From assembly GCF_036825875.1 (NCBI RefSeq), contig NZ_DAISXK010000010.1, forward strand, positions 10,460 to 74,459: a DNA stretch of 64,000 bases, given 5' to 3'. The translations under genes and the position numbers were made by a program. The notes beneath the pieces are model-generated. The model did no database searches. It was not told the origin of the DNA and worked only from the letters and a program-made list of their open reading frames with translations. The DNA comes from Paucihalobacter sp036825875 (GTDB lineage: Bacteria; Bacteroidota; Bacteroidia; Flavobacteriales; Flavobacteriaceae). Within the stretch, counting starts at the first letter, position 1, and each line of letters starts with the position of its first letter. Shown here one piece after another: positions 1-8,500 of the stretch.

Positions 1-1350
1 GAACCAGTTGATATTGTAATATCCAGAACGTCTGAATTGAAAATCGTTGAAAAAAGATCGGGTGTTACATTAAGCACAAGTAATATCCCATACGGTTCTC
101 ATATTGCCATAAAAAGTGGGGATGTAGTAGCCAAAGGTGATGTCATCTGTAAATGGGATCCATATAACGGCGTAATTATCTCTGAATTTCCAGGAAAAAT
201 TGCCTACGAAGATATAGAACAAGGTGTTTCTTACCAAGTAGAAATAGATGAGCAAACCGGATTCCAAGAAAAAGTAATTTCAGAATCGAGAAATAAAAAG
301 TTAATTCCAACACTTTTAATTCAAGATGCAAAAGGCAATACTATCAGGTCATACAATTTACCAGTAGGAGCGCATTTAATGGTTGATAATGGTGAAAAAA
401 TTAAAACAGGTAAAGTTTTAGTTAAAATACCACGTCGCTCAGCTAAATCTGGTGATATTACTGGTGGTCTTCCGCGATTAACTGAACTTTTTGAAGCTCG
501 TAATCCTTCCAACCCAGCAGTGGTTAGTGAAATTGATGGCGTGGTTTCATTTGGTAAAATAAAACGTGGAAACAGAGAAATTGTTATTGAATCTAAAACA
601 GGTGATATCCGCAAATATTTGGTAAAATTATCTAGCCAGATTTTAGTACAAGAAAATGACTACGTGAAGGCAGGAATGCCTTTATCTGATGGTTCTGTTA
701 CACCTAATGATATATTAAGTATTAAAGGACCTGCAGCTGTACAACAGTATTTGGTGAACGAAGTTCAGGAAGTTTACCGTTTACAAGGTGTGAAAATTAA
801 TGACAAACACTTTGAAGTTATTGTACGTCAAATGATGCGTAAGGTTCGTATTATCGATTCTGGAGATACATTATTCTTAGAAGATCAATTGGCTCACGCC
901 TCAGATTTTATTGAAGAAAATGATAAAATTTTCGGAATGAAGGTAATTGAAAATGCAGGTGGATCGCATAATTTAAAACCAGGTCAAATTGTAACCGCCA
1001 GACAATTGAGGGATGAAAATTCTTCATTGAGAAGAGAAGATAAGGACCTAGCTACAGCGCGCGATGCACAGCCAGCAACCGCAACTCCAATTCTTCAAGG
1101 TATTACAAGAGCATCGCTTCAAACCAAGTCATTTATTTCAGCAGCATCGTTCCAGGAAACTACCAAGGTTCTTAACGAAGCAGCTGTGAATGGTAAAATT
1201 GATACGCTAGAAGGATTAAAAGAAAATGTAATTGTTGGTCATAAAATTCCAGCAGGTACAGGTGTTAGACGCTACGATACCATTATTGTAGGTTCTAAAG
1301 AAGAATTTAATCAAATGATGAAAGCGAAAGAAGAAATGAATTATAACTAA
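1..1350 (+). CDS. rpoC: DNA-directed RNA polymerase subunit beta', C-terminal part (5' truncated by window edge)
   Basis: Catalytic beta' subunit of RNA polymerase. The reading frame is open from base 1, so the gene begins outside the window and only the last 449 codons are seen. Recognisable beta' C-terminal blocks are GGLPRLTELFEAR, the SDGSVTPNDILSIKGP segment, the RQMMRKVRI block, and the jaw/C-terminal part ITRASLQTKSFISAASFQ followed by KIPAGTGVRRYD. The end of the protein is intact. An intrinsic terminator follows within a few bases of the stop, and the DUF3467 gene lies 54 bp further on. A TTG at base 37 is internal and not a start. Confidence 0.97.
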   Translation, partial: EPVDIVISRTSELKIVEKRSGVTLSTSNIPYGSHIAIKSGDVVAKGDVICKWDPYNGVIISEFPGKIAYEDIEQGVSYQVEIDEQTGFQEKVISESRNKKLIPTLLIQDAKGNTIRSYNLPVGAHLMVDNGEKIKTGKVLVKIPRRSAKSGDITGGLPRLTELFEARNPSNPAVVSEIDGVVSFGKIKRGNREIVIESKTGDIRKYLVKLSSQILVQENDYVKAGMPLSDGSVTPNDILSIKGPAAVQQYLVNEVQEVYRLQGVKINDKHFEVIVRQMMRKVRIIDSGDTLFLEDQLAHASDFIEENDKIFGMKVIENAGGSHNLKPGQIVTARQLRDENSSLRREDKDLATARDAQPATATPILQGITRASLQTKSFISAASFQETTKVLNEAAVNGKIDTLEGLKENVIVGHKIPAGTGVRRYDTIIVGSKEEFNQMMKAKEEMNYN

Positions 1351-1353
1351 CAT

Positions 1354-1385
1354 AAAAGGCTTCTTTACGGAAGCCTTTTTGTTTT
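1354..1385 (+). terminator. Intrinsic terminator after rpoC
   Basis: Inverted repeat AAAAGGCTTC / GAAGCCTTTT around a short loop, followed by a T-rich tract. It lies directly after the rpoC stop. The DUF3467 start is 20 bp beyond, so any readthrough would co-transcribe that gene. Confidence 0.8.
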
Positions 1386-1404
1386 GATAAAAAATCTTTA
1401 AATT

Positions 1405-1725
1405 ATGGCAGAAGAAAAGAAAGCCCAGAAAAAACAAGGACAAATCAATATCGAACTAGATGAAAAAGTTGCGGAAGGTATTTATTCTAACTTAGCAATT
1501 ATCAATCATTCGGTGTCAGAATTTGTGATCGATTTCGTGAGCATTATGCCTGGAACTCCGAAAAGTAAAGTTAAATCCAGAATTATATTAACGCCACAAC
1601 ACGCCAAAAGGCTTTTAAAAGCAATGGCTGAAAACGTTAAGCGTTTTGAAACTGCTCATGGTGAAATAAAGGATTATGAACAACCACCGATTCCTTTAAA
1701 CTTTGGGCCAACTGGTCAAGCATAA
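1405..1725 (+). CDS. DUF3467 domain protein
   Basis: Small soluble protein of 106 aa. The N-terminus is Lys/Glu/Gln-rich and is followed by the DUF3467 core: a GIYSNLAIINHSVSEF segment, the FVSIMPGTPKSKVKSRIILTP stretch, and an HAKRLLKAMAENVKRFE helix. Homologues are short proteins of unknown function, and placement after rpoC is, from memory, recurrent in Flavobacteriia. No catalytic motif or membrane segment is visible. The gene sits between two terminators, so it is probably expressed by readthrough from rpoC or from a weak promoter I could not define. The family call is confident; the function is unknown. Confidence 0.85.
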   Translation: MAEEKKAQKKQGQINIELDEKVAEGIYSNLAIINHSVSEFVIDFVSIMPGTPKSKVKSRIILTPQHAKRLLKAMAENVKRFETAHGEIKDYEQPPIPLNFGPTGQA

Positions 1726-1730
1726 AATGG

Positions 1731-1766
1731 TAAAAACCCTTAGATTATTTCATCTGAGGGTTTTTT
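1731..1766 (+). terminator. Intrinsic terminator after the DUF3467 gene
   Basis: Stem AAAACCCTTAGAT / ATCTGAGGGTTTT with one T-G wobble and a six-base loop, followed by T6. It lies between convergent genes and has A-rich sequence on its left side, so it may work in both directions. Confidence 0.8.
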
Positions 1767-1786
1767 ATTTAAAGCAGTTTAGATAT

Positions 1787-2017
1787 TTAAGCCACTTCCA
1801 TTTTTTTCTTAAAGCACTGTAAAGCTCCCGAAGGGCATTTCTTTACTTGCGACATAATTTTATATGCTGGTGCACCATCTAAATTAATCCACGGTATAAC
1901 CGTTTGTCTGAAAACAGCAGATAATCCTTTAGCACACTTTTCAGCGTTAATACATTTGCGGGGATTGTAGGTGACAGTAATTTCATCGTTACTAAACACA
2001 TTTGGATCTGTATTCAT
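1787..2017 (-). CDS. Small (4Fe-4S) divergent ferredoxin-like protein (Fer4_19)
   Basis: A 76-aa protein with the arrangement of the Fer4_19 (Mjh-like) mono-cluster family: Cys22 and Cys28 (CINAEKC), then a CPSGALQC segment with Cys61 and Cys68 near the C-terminus. These cysteines can ligate one [4Fe-4S] cluster. The family often occurs beside or fused to GNAT acetyltransferases, but none is adjacent here. It is transcribed toward the rpoC/DUF3467 unit. The redox partner is unknown. The start ATG is followed by an acidic stretch and no signal peptide is seen, so it is probably cytosolic. Confidence 0.85.
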   Translation of the reverse strand: MNTDPNVFSNDEITVTYNPRKCINAEKCAKGLSAVFRQTVIPWINLDGAPAYKIMSQVKKCPSGALQCFKKKMEVA

Positions 2018-2161
2018 TAGTAGCTCAATTTGGGGTTGATACTATATCAAATGTAATCAAAAAATTCGATTAAAAACATAAAACTTCGATAAAATACATA
2101 TCATAATTTGCTAAGTCTATGAAAAACAAGCTATTTCGTTACACATGCTGCAAGATTTTTC

Positions 2162-3751
2162 CTATTTAAATTCCGAAGTAAAATGAAATTTAATATTGGG
2201 ATATTTTTGTTGCGTCATTTGCAAAGAAAAAGCAGAGTCCGCTAAAAACACCAATTGATTTTGTTTGTCTTTTGCTAAAAACCGTTGTTTTACTCTTATA
2301 AATTCGAGGTATTCTTCGCTTTTTTCATTATCAGTTTCAATCCAGCAAGCTTTGTGTACGTTCAGGTTTTCGTATGAACATTTTGCACCATATTCGTGTT
2401 CTAATCTGTATTGAATAACCTCATATTGTAACGCACCAACGGTTCCGATTACTTTTCTTCCGTTTAGTTCTAAGGTGAACAGCTGTGCAACACCTTCATC
2501 CATTAATTGGTCTATACCTTTAAAAAGCTGTTTAGCTTTTAAAGGGTCGGCATTGTTTATATATCTGAAATGCTCAGGTGAAAAACTTGGGATACCCTTG
2601 TAGTGAATTTCTTCTCCTTCGGTTAGAGTATCACCAATTTTAAAGTTTCCGGTATCATGTAAACCTACAATATCGCCAGGATATGAAATATCAACAATCT
2701 CTTTCTTCTCTGCGAAAAAAGCATTTGGGCTTGAGAATTTAAAGTTTTTACCATGTCGAACATGCAGATAAGGGGTGTTGCGTTTAAACATCCCCGACAC
2801 TATTTTTACAAATGCTAATCTATCTCTATGGTTAGGATCCATATTGGCATGGATTTTAAATACAAATCCTGAAAACTTATCTTCTTTTGGTTCTACCAAG
2901 CGTTCTTCGCTATATTTTGGTTTTGGTTTTGGAGCAATGGCGACAAAACAGTCTAACAATTCTCTTACACCAAAATTATTTAAGGCGGAACCAAAAAACA
3001 CAGGTTGAAGCTGTGCGTCTAAATAGGTTTGTTGGTCAAATTTAGGGTAAACACCTTCCACTAACTCTAATTCATCCCTTAGAGTATTAGCAGATTTTTC
3101 ACCGATGAGTTTGTCTAATTCTGGGGTGTTTATATCAGAAATTTCAATGGTTTCTTCAATGTCTTTTCGACTATCACCACTAAATAAATTAACGTTTTGC
3201 TCCCAAATATTGTAAATACCCTTGAAATCGTACCCCATTCCTATGGGGAAACTTAGTGGTGTAACAGTCAGGCCGAGCTTTTGTTCAATTTCATCTAACA
3301 AGTCAAATGCATCTTTACCTTCACGATCCATTTTGTTAATAAATACAATCATCGGAATTTTTCGCATGCGACAAACTTCAACCAATTTCTCGGTTTGCTC
3401 TTCTACACCTTTGGCAACATCAATCACAACAATTACACTGTCTACCGCTGTTAGTGTTCTAAACGTGTCTTCGGCAAAATCTTTGTGGCCAGGCGTATCT
3501 AGAATATTAATTTTATAACCATTATATTCAAAAGCCAAAACCGAGGTAGCAACTGATATACCACGTTGGCGCTCGATTTCCATAAAGTCGCTAGTAGCTG
3601 CTTTTTTAATTTTGTTATTTTTTACAGCCCCAGCTTCTTGAATGGCACCACCAAATAACAATAATTTTTCGGTAAGTGTTGTTTTTCCAGCATCGGGATG
3701 CGAGATGATTCCAAAAGTGCGTCGTCTGTTAATTTCTTCAGTAAAAGTCAT
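2162..3751 (-). CDS. prfC: Peptide chain release factor 3
   Basis: Class II release factor GTPase that recycles RF1/RF2 from the ribosome after peptide release. The 529-aa length fits the family. Visible GTPase motifs are the P-loop SHPDAGKTT (about residues 17-25), the switch region ERQRGISVATS, DTPGHKDF, and NKMD. The EF-Tu-like and RF3 C-terminal domains follow, with GTVGALQYEVIQYRL typical of RF3. I chose the ATG at 3751, giving MTFTEEINRRRTFG, because that matches the family N-terminus; an ATG five codons upstream (3766) is also open. It is transcribed alone, divergently from idi. The window also encodes RF1 (prfA). Confidence 0.95.
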   Translation of the reverse strand: MTFTEEINRRRTFGIISHPDAGKTTLTEKLLLFGGAIQEAGAVKNNKIKKAATSDFMEIERQRGISVATSVLAFEYNGYKINILDTPGHKDFAEDTFRTLTAVDSVIVVIDVAKGVEEQTEKLVEVCRMRKIPMIVFINKMDREGKDAFDLLDEIEQKLGLTVTPLSFPIGMGYDFKGIYNIWEQNVNLFSGDSRKDIEETIEISDINTPELDKLIGEKSANTLRDELELVEGVYPKFDQQTYLDAQLQPVFFGSALNNFGVRELLDCFVAIAPKPKPKYSEERLVEPKEDKFSGFVFKIHANMDPNHRDRLAFVKIVSGMFKRNTPYLHVRHGKNFKFSSPNAFFAEKKEIVDISYPGDIVGLHDTGNFKIGDTLTEGEEIHYKGIPSFSPEHFRYINNADPLKAKQLFKGIDQLMDEGVAQLFTLELNGRKVIGTVGALQYEVIQYRLEHEYGAKCSYENLNVHKACWIETDNEKSEEYLEFIRVKQRFLAKDKQNQLVFLADSAFSLQMTQQKYPNIKFHFTSEFK

Positions 3752-3865
3752 AGTTATAAAATGCAAAAGCCGTGCAAAGATACTACTTCAAAATCAAATT
3801 ATAAGACATGGTTTTTGGGTTTTTAATTTTATGAAAAGATTACAACTTTTTTTATTTTTAGTTGG

Positions 3866-3873
3866 TATTTTTG
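3866..3873 (+). promoter_or_regulatory. -7 element TATTTTTG just upstream of idi
   Basis: Exact match to the Bacteroidota -7 consensus TAnnTTTG. Its last base is only six bases before the idi ATG at 3880, so transcription would begin at or next to the start codon. No convincing TTG at the -33 position. Confidence 0.4.
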
Positions 3874-3879
3874 TGTGCT

Positions 3880-4419
3880 ATGGAAGAAGAAAAAGTAATT
3901 CTAGTTAACGAAAACGACGAGCAAATTGGTACCATGCCAAAGATGGAAGCTCATGAAAAAGCTTTACTTCATAGAGCCTTTTCTGTTTTTGTTTTTAATG
4001 AGAATAATGAGCTCATGCTGCAACAGCGCGCGTACTCTAAATATCATTCACCAGGTTTGTGGACCAATACTTGTTGTAGCCATCAACGTGTTGGCGAAAC
4101 TAATATTGAAGCCGGACGCAGAAGATTACAAGAAGAAATGGGTTTCGTAACCGAATTAAAGGACACCATTTCGTTTATCTACAAAGCACCATTTGATAAT
4201 GGATTAACCGAACATGAATTTGATCATATTTTGGTAGGTCATTTTAACAATGAGCCCATTTTAAATCCAGACGAAGTTTCCGATTGGAAATGGATGCCGT
4301 TAGAAGACGTTAAAAGCGATATGAAAATTCATCCAGAACTTTACACTGAATGGTTTAAGATTATATTCGATAAGTTTTACCAACATTTAATAAGCGCACC
4401 ACATGAAAGTAACCGTTAG
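3880..4419 (+). CDS. idi: Isopentenyl-diphosphate delta-isomerase, type I
   Basis: Interconverts isopentenyl and dimethylallyl diphosphate in isoprenoid synthesis. The 179-aa protein has the Nudix fold. The conserved catalytic-cysteine motif TNTCCSH is at about residues 62-68, a degenerate Nudix box EAGRRRLQEEMG at 77-88, and the later acidic segment NGLTEHEFDHILVG carries the metal-binding glutamates expected in the family. I took ATG 3880 (MEEEKVILV) rather than the GTG-type extension at 3862, which overlaps the promoter-like element. The last 17 bp overlap the PTPS-family gene, so the two are translationally coupled, followed by manA. Confidence 0.93.
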   Translation: MEEEKVILVNENDEQIGTMPKMEAHEKALLHRAFSVFVFNENNELMLQQRAYSKYHSPGLWTNTCCSHQRVGETNIEAGRRRLQEEMGFVTELKDTISFIYKAPFDNGLTEHEFDHILVGHFNNEPILNPDEVSDWKWMPLEDVKSDMKIHPELYTEWFKIIFDKFYQHLISAPHESNR

Positions 4420-4813
4420 TAGAAGAGCACATTTCAACGCTGCCCACCGTTTATACCGTAAAGACTGGAGTTATCAGAAAAACGATGAAATTTTCGGAAA
4501 ATGCAACAATCCAAATTATCACGGGCATAATTACGAACTTATAGCGAGTGTAACGGGCAGTATTGATCCAGAAACTGGTTATGTGATAGATGTAAAAGTG
4601 TTAAAAGATATAATCAAGCTGGAAGTTGAGGACGCTTTCGACCATAAGAACTTGAATCTTGATGTACCTGAATTCGAAAATTTAAATCCTACAGCCGAAA
4701 ATATCGTCGTAGTAATTTACAACAAGATCAAAGCTAAATTGGATAAAAATTTAGATTTAGAAGTGACACTTTACGAAACACCTCGTAACTTTGTGCGCTA
4801 TTCTGGCAATTAA
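4403..4813 (+). CDS. 6-pyruvoyl tetrahydropterin synthase / QueD family protein
   Basis: A 136-aa T-fold protein of the PTPS/QueD family, which acts on 7,8-dihydroneopterin triphosphate (the FolE product). Zinc ligands are His15 (HFNAAHR) and His40/His42 (HGH). The catalytic Cys34 lies in CNNPNYHGH, giving C-x5-HGH. As I recall the family rules, C-x3-HGH marks QueD, whereas C-x5-HGH marks the eukaryote-like PTPS-II group, so it may make a tetrahydropterin rather than carboxytetrahydropterin. A conserved acid near the C-terminus (LYETPRNF) is present. It overlaps idi by 17 bp and lies 3 bp before manA. Family confident; exact product open. Confidence 0.88.
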   Translation: MKVTVSRRAHFNAAHRLYRKDWSYQKNDEIFGKCNNPNYHGHNYELIASVTGSIDPETGYVIDVKVLKDIIKLEVEDAFDHKNLNLDVPEFENLNPTAENIVVVIYNKIKAKLDKNLDLEVTLYETPRNFVRYSGN

Positions 4814-4816
4814 ACT

Positions 4817-5791
4817 ATGAGCGTGCAATCGTTTTATCCCTTAAAATTTAGGCCCATTTTAAAAGAAAAAATATGGGGTGGCACTAAATTAAAATCAGTT
4901 TTAAATAAACCATCGGTTTCTGAAAATACTGGCGAAAGTTGGGAAATTAGCGATGTTGAAGGTGATACGTCTATTATTGATAATGGCGAATTTTCAGGAA
5001 AATCGCTGAGTTGGCTACTAAATAATTTTAGCCATGAAATTTTAGGAGAAAAGAATGCGGTCATATTTGGAACCAAATTTCCTTTACTCATCAAGTTTAT
5101 CGATGCCAAAGAAGATTTATCTATCCAACTACATCCGAATGATGAATTGGCGGCAAAGCGACACAATTCCTTCGGAAAGACCGAAATGTGGTATGTAATG
5201 CAAGCCGATGAAAATGCCAATTTAATTGTTGGGTTCAATCAAAATATGACACCCGAAACCTATCTTCGGCATTTGCAATCTAAAACGCTTACCAAAATTT
5301 TAAATTTCGAACTTGTAAAAACTGGTGATACTTTCTTTATTGAAGTTGGTCGTGTGCACGCTATAGGAGCCGGTGTGATGCTGGCAGAAATTCAGCAAAC
5401 CAGTGATATTACTTACCGGGTTTACGATTGGGATAGAGTAGATGACCAAGGGAATGAACGTGAGCTCCACAACGATTTGGCTATAGATGCTATCAATTTT
5501 AAAATGGAGAACAACTATAAGGTAAGTTATTCAAAACAACTAAATACCTCTAACGAGATGGTAACTTGTCCTTATTTTACAACCAATTACATCGATTTGG
5601 CTGGTGAAATTGAAAAGCACAATAACCTTGATTCATTTATCATTTATCTATGTGTAGAAGGCGTTTTCACTATAAAAGTAGGTAGTAACATGACTAGAGT
5701 TAAACAAGGTGAAACCATATTATTACCAGCAGCTATTAAGACTTATCAGTTATCATCTTCTGAAGCAAAATTATTAGAAGTTTATGTTTAG
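4817..5791 (+). CDS. manA: Mannose-6-phosphate isomerase, class I
   Basis: Zn-dependent interconversion of fructose-6-P and mannose-6-P, feeding GDP-sugar and glycan synthesis. The 324-aa protein shows the class I signatures: KIWGGTKL near the N-terminus, SIQLHPNDELAA and FGKTEMWYV with zinc-binding Gln/His/Glu, and VGRVHAIGAGVMLAEIQQTSD with the third zinc His. A shorter C-terminal cupin domain follows, as in Bacillus-type ManA. It starts three bases after the PTPS stop, so idi, PTPS and manA probably form one transcript. The link between the three reactions is not obvious. Confidence 0.93.
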   Translation: MSVQSFYPLKFRPILKEKIWGGTKLKSVLNKPSVSENTGESWEISDVEGDTSIIDNGEFSGKSLSWLLNNFSHEILGEKNAVIFGTKFPLLIKFIDAKEDLSIQLHPNDELAAKRHNSFGKTEMWYVMQADENANLIVGFNQNMTPETYLRHLQSKTLTKILNFELVKTGDTFFIEVGRVHAIGAGVMLAEIQQTSDITYRVYDWDRVDDQGNERELHNDLAIDAINFKMENNYKVSYSKQLNTSNEMVTCPYFTTNYIDLAGEIEKHNNLDSFIIYLCVEGVFTIKVGSNMTRVKQGETILLPAAIKTYQLSSSEAKLLEVYV

Positions 5792-5833
5792 TTGAAATTA
5801 CTGATTTATACACTTTATGAGCCACATATTTAC

Positions 5834-5841
5834 TACTTTTG
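5834..5841 (+). promoter_or_regulatory. -7 promoter element TACTTTTG
   Basis: Exact TAnnTTTG match 24 bases before the start of the 89-aa gene at 5866. A TTTA at 5814-5817 could be a weak -33 element. Confidence 0.5.
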
Positions 5842-5865
5842 CATCGAAATTAAATAAATCAAATT

Positions 5866-6135
5866 ATGGCTAATAAAAGAAATTTAAAAAAAGATATAAA
5901 TTACGTTTTGGGCGATATCATTGAAGCTGTTCAAGTATGGGAACTCACCAATGCTGAAAAAGCTACCAAAGAAGGTGATGCGATAATTGACGAAGCTATT
6001 GAAGTTTTTGACGAACTAATTGCAAAAGTAAACGATCGTAGTGTTGAAGATAAGAAAGCTCATTTTAAAGCGATTAATACTGAGCTAGAAGCCAAGGGTC
6101 GCGCACTTATCGAAAAAATAAACAATTTAGGATAA
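5866..6135 (+). CDS. Small conserved helical protein, function unknown
   Basis: An 89-aa, strongly charged protein predicted to be mostly alpha-helical, with no signal peptide, membrane segment or cysteine. The pattern of Lys, Glu and hydrophobics (INYVLGDIIEAVQVW, AIEVFDELIAKVND, INTELEAKGRALIEKI) suggests a small helical bundle. It resembles short hypothetical proteins common in Flavobacteriia, but I cannot name a family. It has its own -7 element upstream and is followed closely by the tRNA-Thr promoter, so it appears monocistronic. Confidence 0.75.
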   Translation: MANKRNLKKDINYVLGDIIEAVQVWELTNAEKATKEGDAIIDEAIEVFDELIAKVNDRSVEDKKAHFKAINTELEAKGRALIEKINNLG

Positions 6136-6140
6136 TTAGA

Positions 6141-6171
6141 TTTGCATATTTAAATTTCTAAATTAAATTTG
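6141..6171 (+). promoter_or_regulatory. Consensus promoter of tRNA-Thr (TTTG-N19-TAAATTTG)
   Basis: TTTG at 6141-6144, 19 bases, then TAAATTTG at 6164-6171. Both elements match the Bacteroidota consensus exactly. The predicted start is a few bases before the tRNA. This is the best promoter in the window. Confidence 0.8.
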
Positions 6172-6183
6172 CGGTCTATTAAT

Positions 6184-6257
6184 GCCGATGTAGCTCAGCT
6201 GGCTAGAGCAGCTGATTTGTAATCAGCAGGTCGTGGGTTCGAGTCCCTCTATCGGCT
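6184..6257 (+). tRNA. tRNA-Thr (anticodon UGU)
   Basis: Folds as a standard 74-nt tRNA. The acceptor stem GCCGATG pairs with TATCGGC (one G-T wobble) and the discriminator is T. The D arm is GCTC/GAGC. The anticodon stem GCTGA/TCAGC has the seven-base loop TTTGTAA with TGT at positions 34-36, reading ACA and other threonine codons. The T arm contains TTCGAGT with one T-T mismatch in the stem. CCA is not encoded. A perfect promoter precedes it and an intrinsic terminator follows. Confidence 0.97.
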
Positions 6258-6264
6258 CTTAAAA

Positions 6265-6300
6265 TTCCAATACTTAAAAAGTGTTGGATTTTTTTATTTT
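6265..6300 (+). terminator. Intrinsic terminator after tRNA-Thr
   Basis: Stem TCCAATACT / AGTGTTGGA with one T-G pair, followed by a run of seven T's. It starts eight bases after the tRNA. Confidence 0.8.
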
Positions 6301-6413
6301 ATAGGGTAAAGGGACAAAAAGTTTATTCTCAAGGACGGTCGAGGGAAGTCACTCTATTTACTCAAATAAAACTCCTATCTTGAAAAAGGATTGAAGTTTT
6401 TTAAGGTGTCAAC

Positions 6414-7109
6414 TTAATTGTGGTTGCGTTTCAATTCATCTAAAGTTTCCTTTAGTTTTACTCCATATTTGGATTTTCTAATTTTCGGAGTTAATACTTG
6501 ATAAATAGTATCTAAGTATTTGATGTTCACGTCGGGTATTTCAGTTAAAGCAAGATACGGCGAAACTTCACTATTCTTATGATTAATTGCAAAATTGATG
6601 GTATATAAGTATTTGTTAGTTACCAGTTTGCTATATTGCTTATCATAATTCATTATATAGGTTGAATCTTCTGACGCCTTTTGAAGCTGCTCTTGAATAA
6701 GGTCTAAATTTTTATCATTAAACCGCGACATTATTTTTAAATATTCTTCTAGTACTTTTTGTTGTTCGGAACCAGTTACTTTAGCATCAAAAACGAAATT
6801 TTTCAGATTAGAATTAACGACAATTTCACCTTTGTCAGCAAAAATGGCCAAAGCATTATTATCACTTTTGCTTTTATTGAGTCTTAGAAACAGCACTTCA
6901 GGTTCTGCTAAATCGCGTTCGAATTTAAAAGTATTGTCACCATTAAAATATACCGAATCGATAATCACCATTGTGGTATCCTGAAATTTTTCAAGGTATA
7001 AACTTCCTTTTTTAAGGTCTTCTATGGTTCCTGATATTACTAAATCGGCAGGTTTATCGGTACAGCTGAAAATTGCAATAACCGTAAGTAATAAATATAA
7101 ATTGCGCAT
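6414..7109 (-). CDS. DUF4369 domain lipoprotein
   Basis: A 231-aa lipoprotein: hydrophobic N-terminus MRNLYLLLTVIAIFSC with the lipobox Cys16. It is followed by a DUF4369 domain (ISGTIEDLKKGSLYLEKFQD, then FKFERDLAEPEVLFLRL), the domain that precedes the thioredoxin part in many Bacteroidota TlpA-like proteins. No CxxC thioredoxin motif is present here, so it is the DUF4369 part plus a helical tail only. Likely anchored in the envelope, facing the periplasm. It lies 48 bp downstream of the DUF819 gene on the same strand and may be co-transcribed. Function unknown. Confidence 0.82.
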   Translation of the reverse strand: MRNLYLLLTVIAIFSCTDKPADLVISGTIEDLKKGSLYLEKFQDTTMVIIDSVYFNGDNTFKFERDLAEPEVLFLRLNKSKSDNNALAIFADKGEIVVNSNLKNFVFDAKVTGSEQQKVLEEYLKIMSRFNDKNLDLIQEQLQKASEDSTYIMNYDKQYSKLVTNKYLYTINFAINHKNSEVSPYLALTEIPDVNIKYLDTIYQVLTPKIRKSKYGVKLKETLDELKRNHN

Positions 7110-7157
7110 TAAGATTTAAATTAGAGTTTGCAAATATCAGTTTTATTTGTTTAAAAT

Positions 7158-8423
7158 TTATCCTGCTGCTGCTATTTTCATAAGTTCGGCACAAAGAATG
7201 GCGCCGTAGGTTCCAACAACGTAACCAAAAACTGCCAACAAGGCACCTACAGTTGCCAACGAAGGATGAAAAGCTGCCGCTACAACCGGAGCAGAGGCCG
7301 CGCCGCCAACATTTGCTTGACTTCCTACAGCCAAGAAAAAATAAGGTGCTTTTATCAATTTTGCCACTAATATTAATAAGCCTGCATGAATGGCCATCCA
7401 AACTAAACCAATCAAAATTAACCCGGGATTTTCTAAAATTTTCCCTAGATCCATCTTCATTCCGATAGTGGCAACCAACACATAAATAAAAATACTTCCT
7501 ATTTTGCTCGCACCAACGCCTTCGTAGTTACGTGCTTTGGTAAAGGAAAGTAATACGCCAATAAAAGTTGCGATAGAAATTAACCAGAAAAATCCGCTTC
7601 CAAATGAAGATAAAGCGCTTTTCGGATTGCTTACCGATTCAAAGTTGGAATACAAAAAACTTGATATATGATCCGCCCCAAAATGGGCTAAACCTACCGC
7701 AACAAAAGCAAACATTAAAATAATCATGTAATCAGTTAAAGTGGGGTTGCGGGTAACACTTTTACTAAATTCTTCAACTTTTTGCTGCAATTCGTCTATG
7801 GCTGAATTATCGGCTTTTAACCATTTGTCAATTTTCTTCCGTTTTCCTATACCAAGTAATATAACAGCCATCCAAATATTAGCCACGACAATATCAACTA
7901 GAACCATACCGCCGTAGAGTTCTTGATTGTATTCATAAATTTCTAACATGGCCGCTTGGTTAGCGCCACCACCAATCCAACTTCCTGCCAAGGTTGCCAA
8001 GCCTCGCCATACGGCATCGAAACCTGCACCTCCAACAGTTTCTGGAGAAAATGTAGAAATAATTAAAATGGCTATTGGTCCGCCAATGACGATACCAATT
8101 GTGCCAGTGAAAAACATGATGAGTGCCTTCCAGCCTAAATTGAAAATAGCCTTTAAATCTATACTTATAGTTAATAGAACTAAAGAAGCTGGAAGTAAAT
8201 ACCTACTTGCGATATAATAGGTTTGGGTAGTTTCAGCTGAAATGATATTTAATGAATTGAAAATTGCAGGCAACATATAACACATTAAAAGGCCGGGTAC
8301 TATAGTGTAGAATTTTTTCCAAAAACCTGTTTTGATGGATTCGGTGTAAAAAACAAATCCTAAGCATAGCATTAAAATTCCAAAGACAATCGCGTCATTG
8401 GTGAAGATGGTTGGATAGTTCAT
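7158..8423 (-). CDS. DUF819 family integral membrane protein (YjcL-like)
   Basis: A 421-aa polytopic inner-membrane protein with roughly ten or more hydrophobic segments. It has the DUF819 features: a Gly-rich segment GSWIGGGANQAAMLE in the first half and a related GSQANVGGAASAPVVAAAF near the C-terminus, which look like an inverted-repeat pair of transporter half-sites. A central hydrophilic loop (about residues 195-225) separates the halves. The family is thought to include transporters, but no substrate is established. Transcribed toward the DUF4369 lipoprotein. Confidence 0.85.
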   Translation of the reverse strand: MNYPTIFTNDAIVFGILMLCLGFVFYTESIKTGFWKKFYTIVPGLLMCYMLPAIFNSLNIISAETTQTYYIASRYLLPASLVLLTISIDLKAIFNLGWKALIMFFTGTIGIVIGGPIAILIISTFSPETVGGAGFDAVWRGLATLAGSWIGGGANQAAMLEIYEYNQELYGGMVLVDIVVANIWMAVILLGIGKRKKIDKWLKADNSAIDELQQKVEEFSKSVTRNPTLTDYMIILMFAFVAVGLAHFGADHISSFLYSNFESVSNPKSALSSFGSGFFWLISIATFIGVLLSFTKARNYEGVGASKIGSIFIYVLVATIGMKMDLGKILENPGLILIGLVWMAIHAGLLILVAKLIKAPYFFLAVGSQANVGGAASAPVVAAAFHPSLATVGALLAVFGYVVGTYGAILCAELMKIAAAG

Positions 8424-8469
8424 AATTGTTTTTTGTTAGGGCTGCAAAATACCAAAATTAATATCATAA

Positions 8470-8500
8470 AAAAAGTGACTATTAGGTCACTCTTTATTTT
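8470..8500 (-). terminator. Hairpin terminator overlapping the Arc-like stop codon
   Basis: AGTGAC / GTCACT stem around a six-base loop, with a T-run on the minus-strand 3' side. The stop codon of the Arc-like gene lies inside the stem, so the terminator ends the SPFH cassette. Confidence 0.6.
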
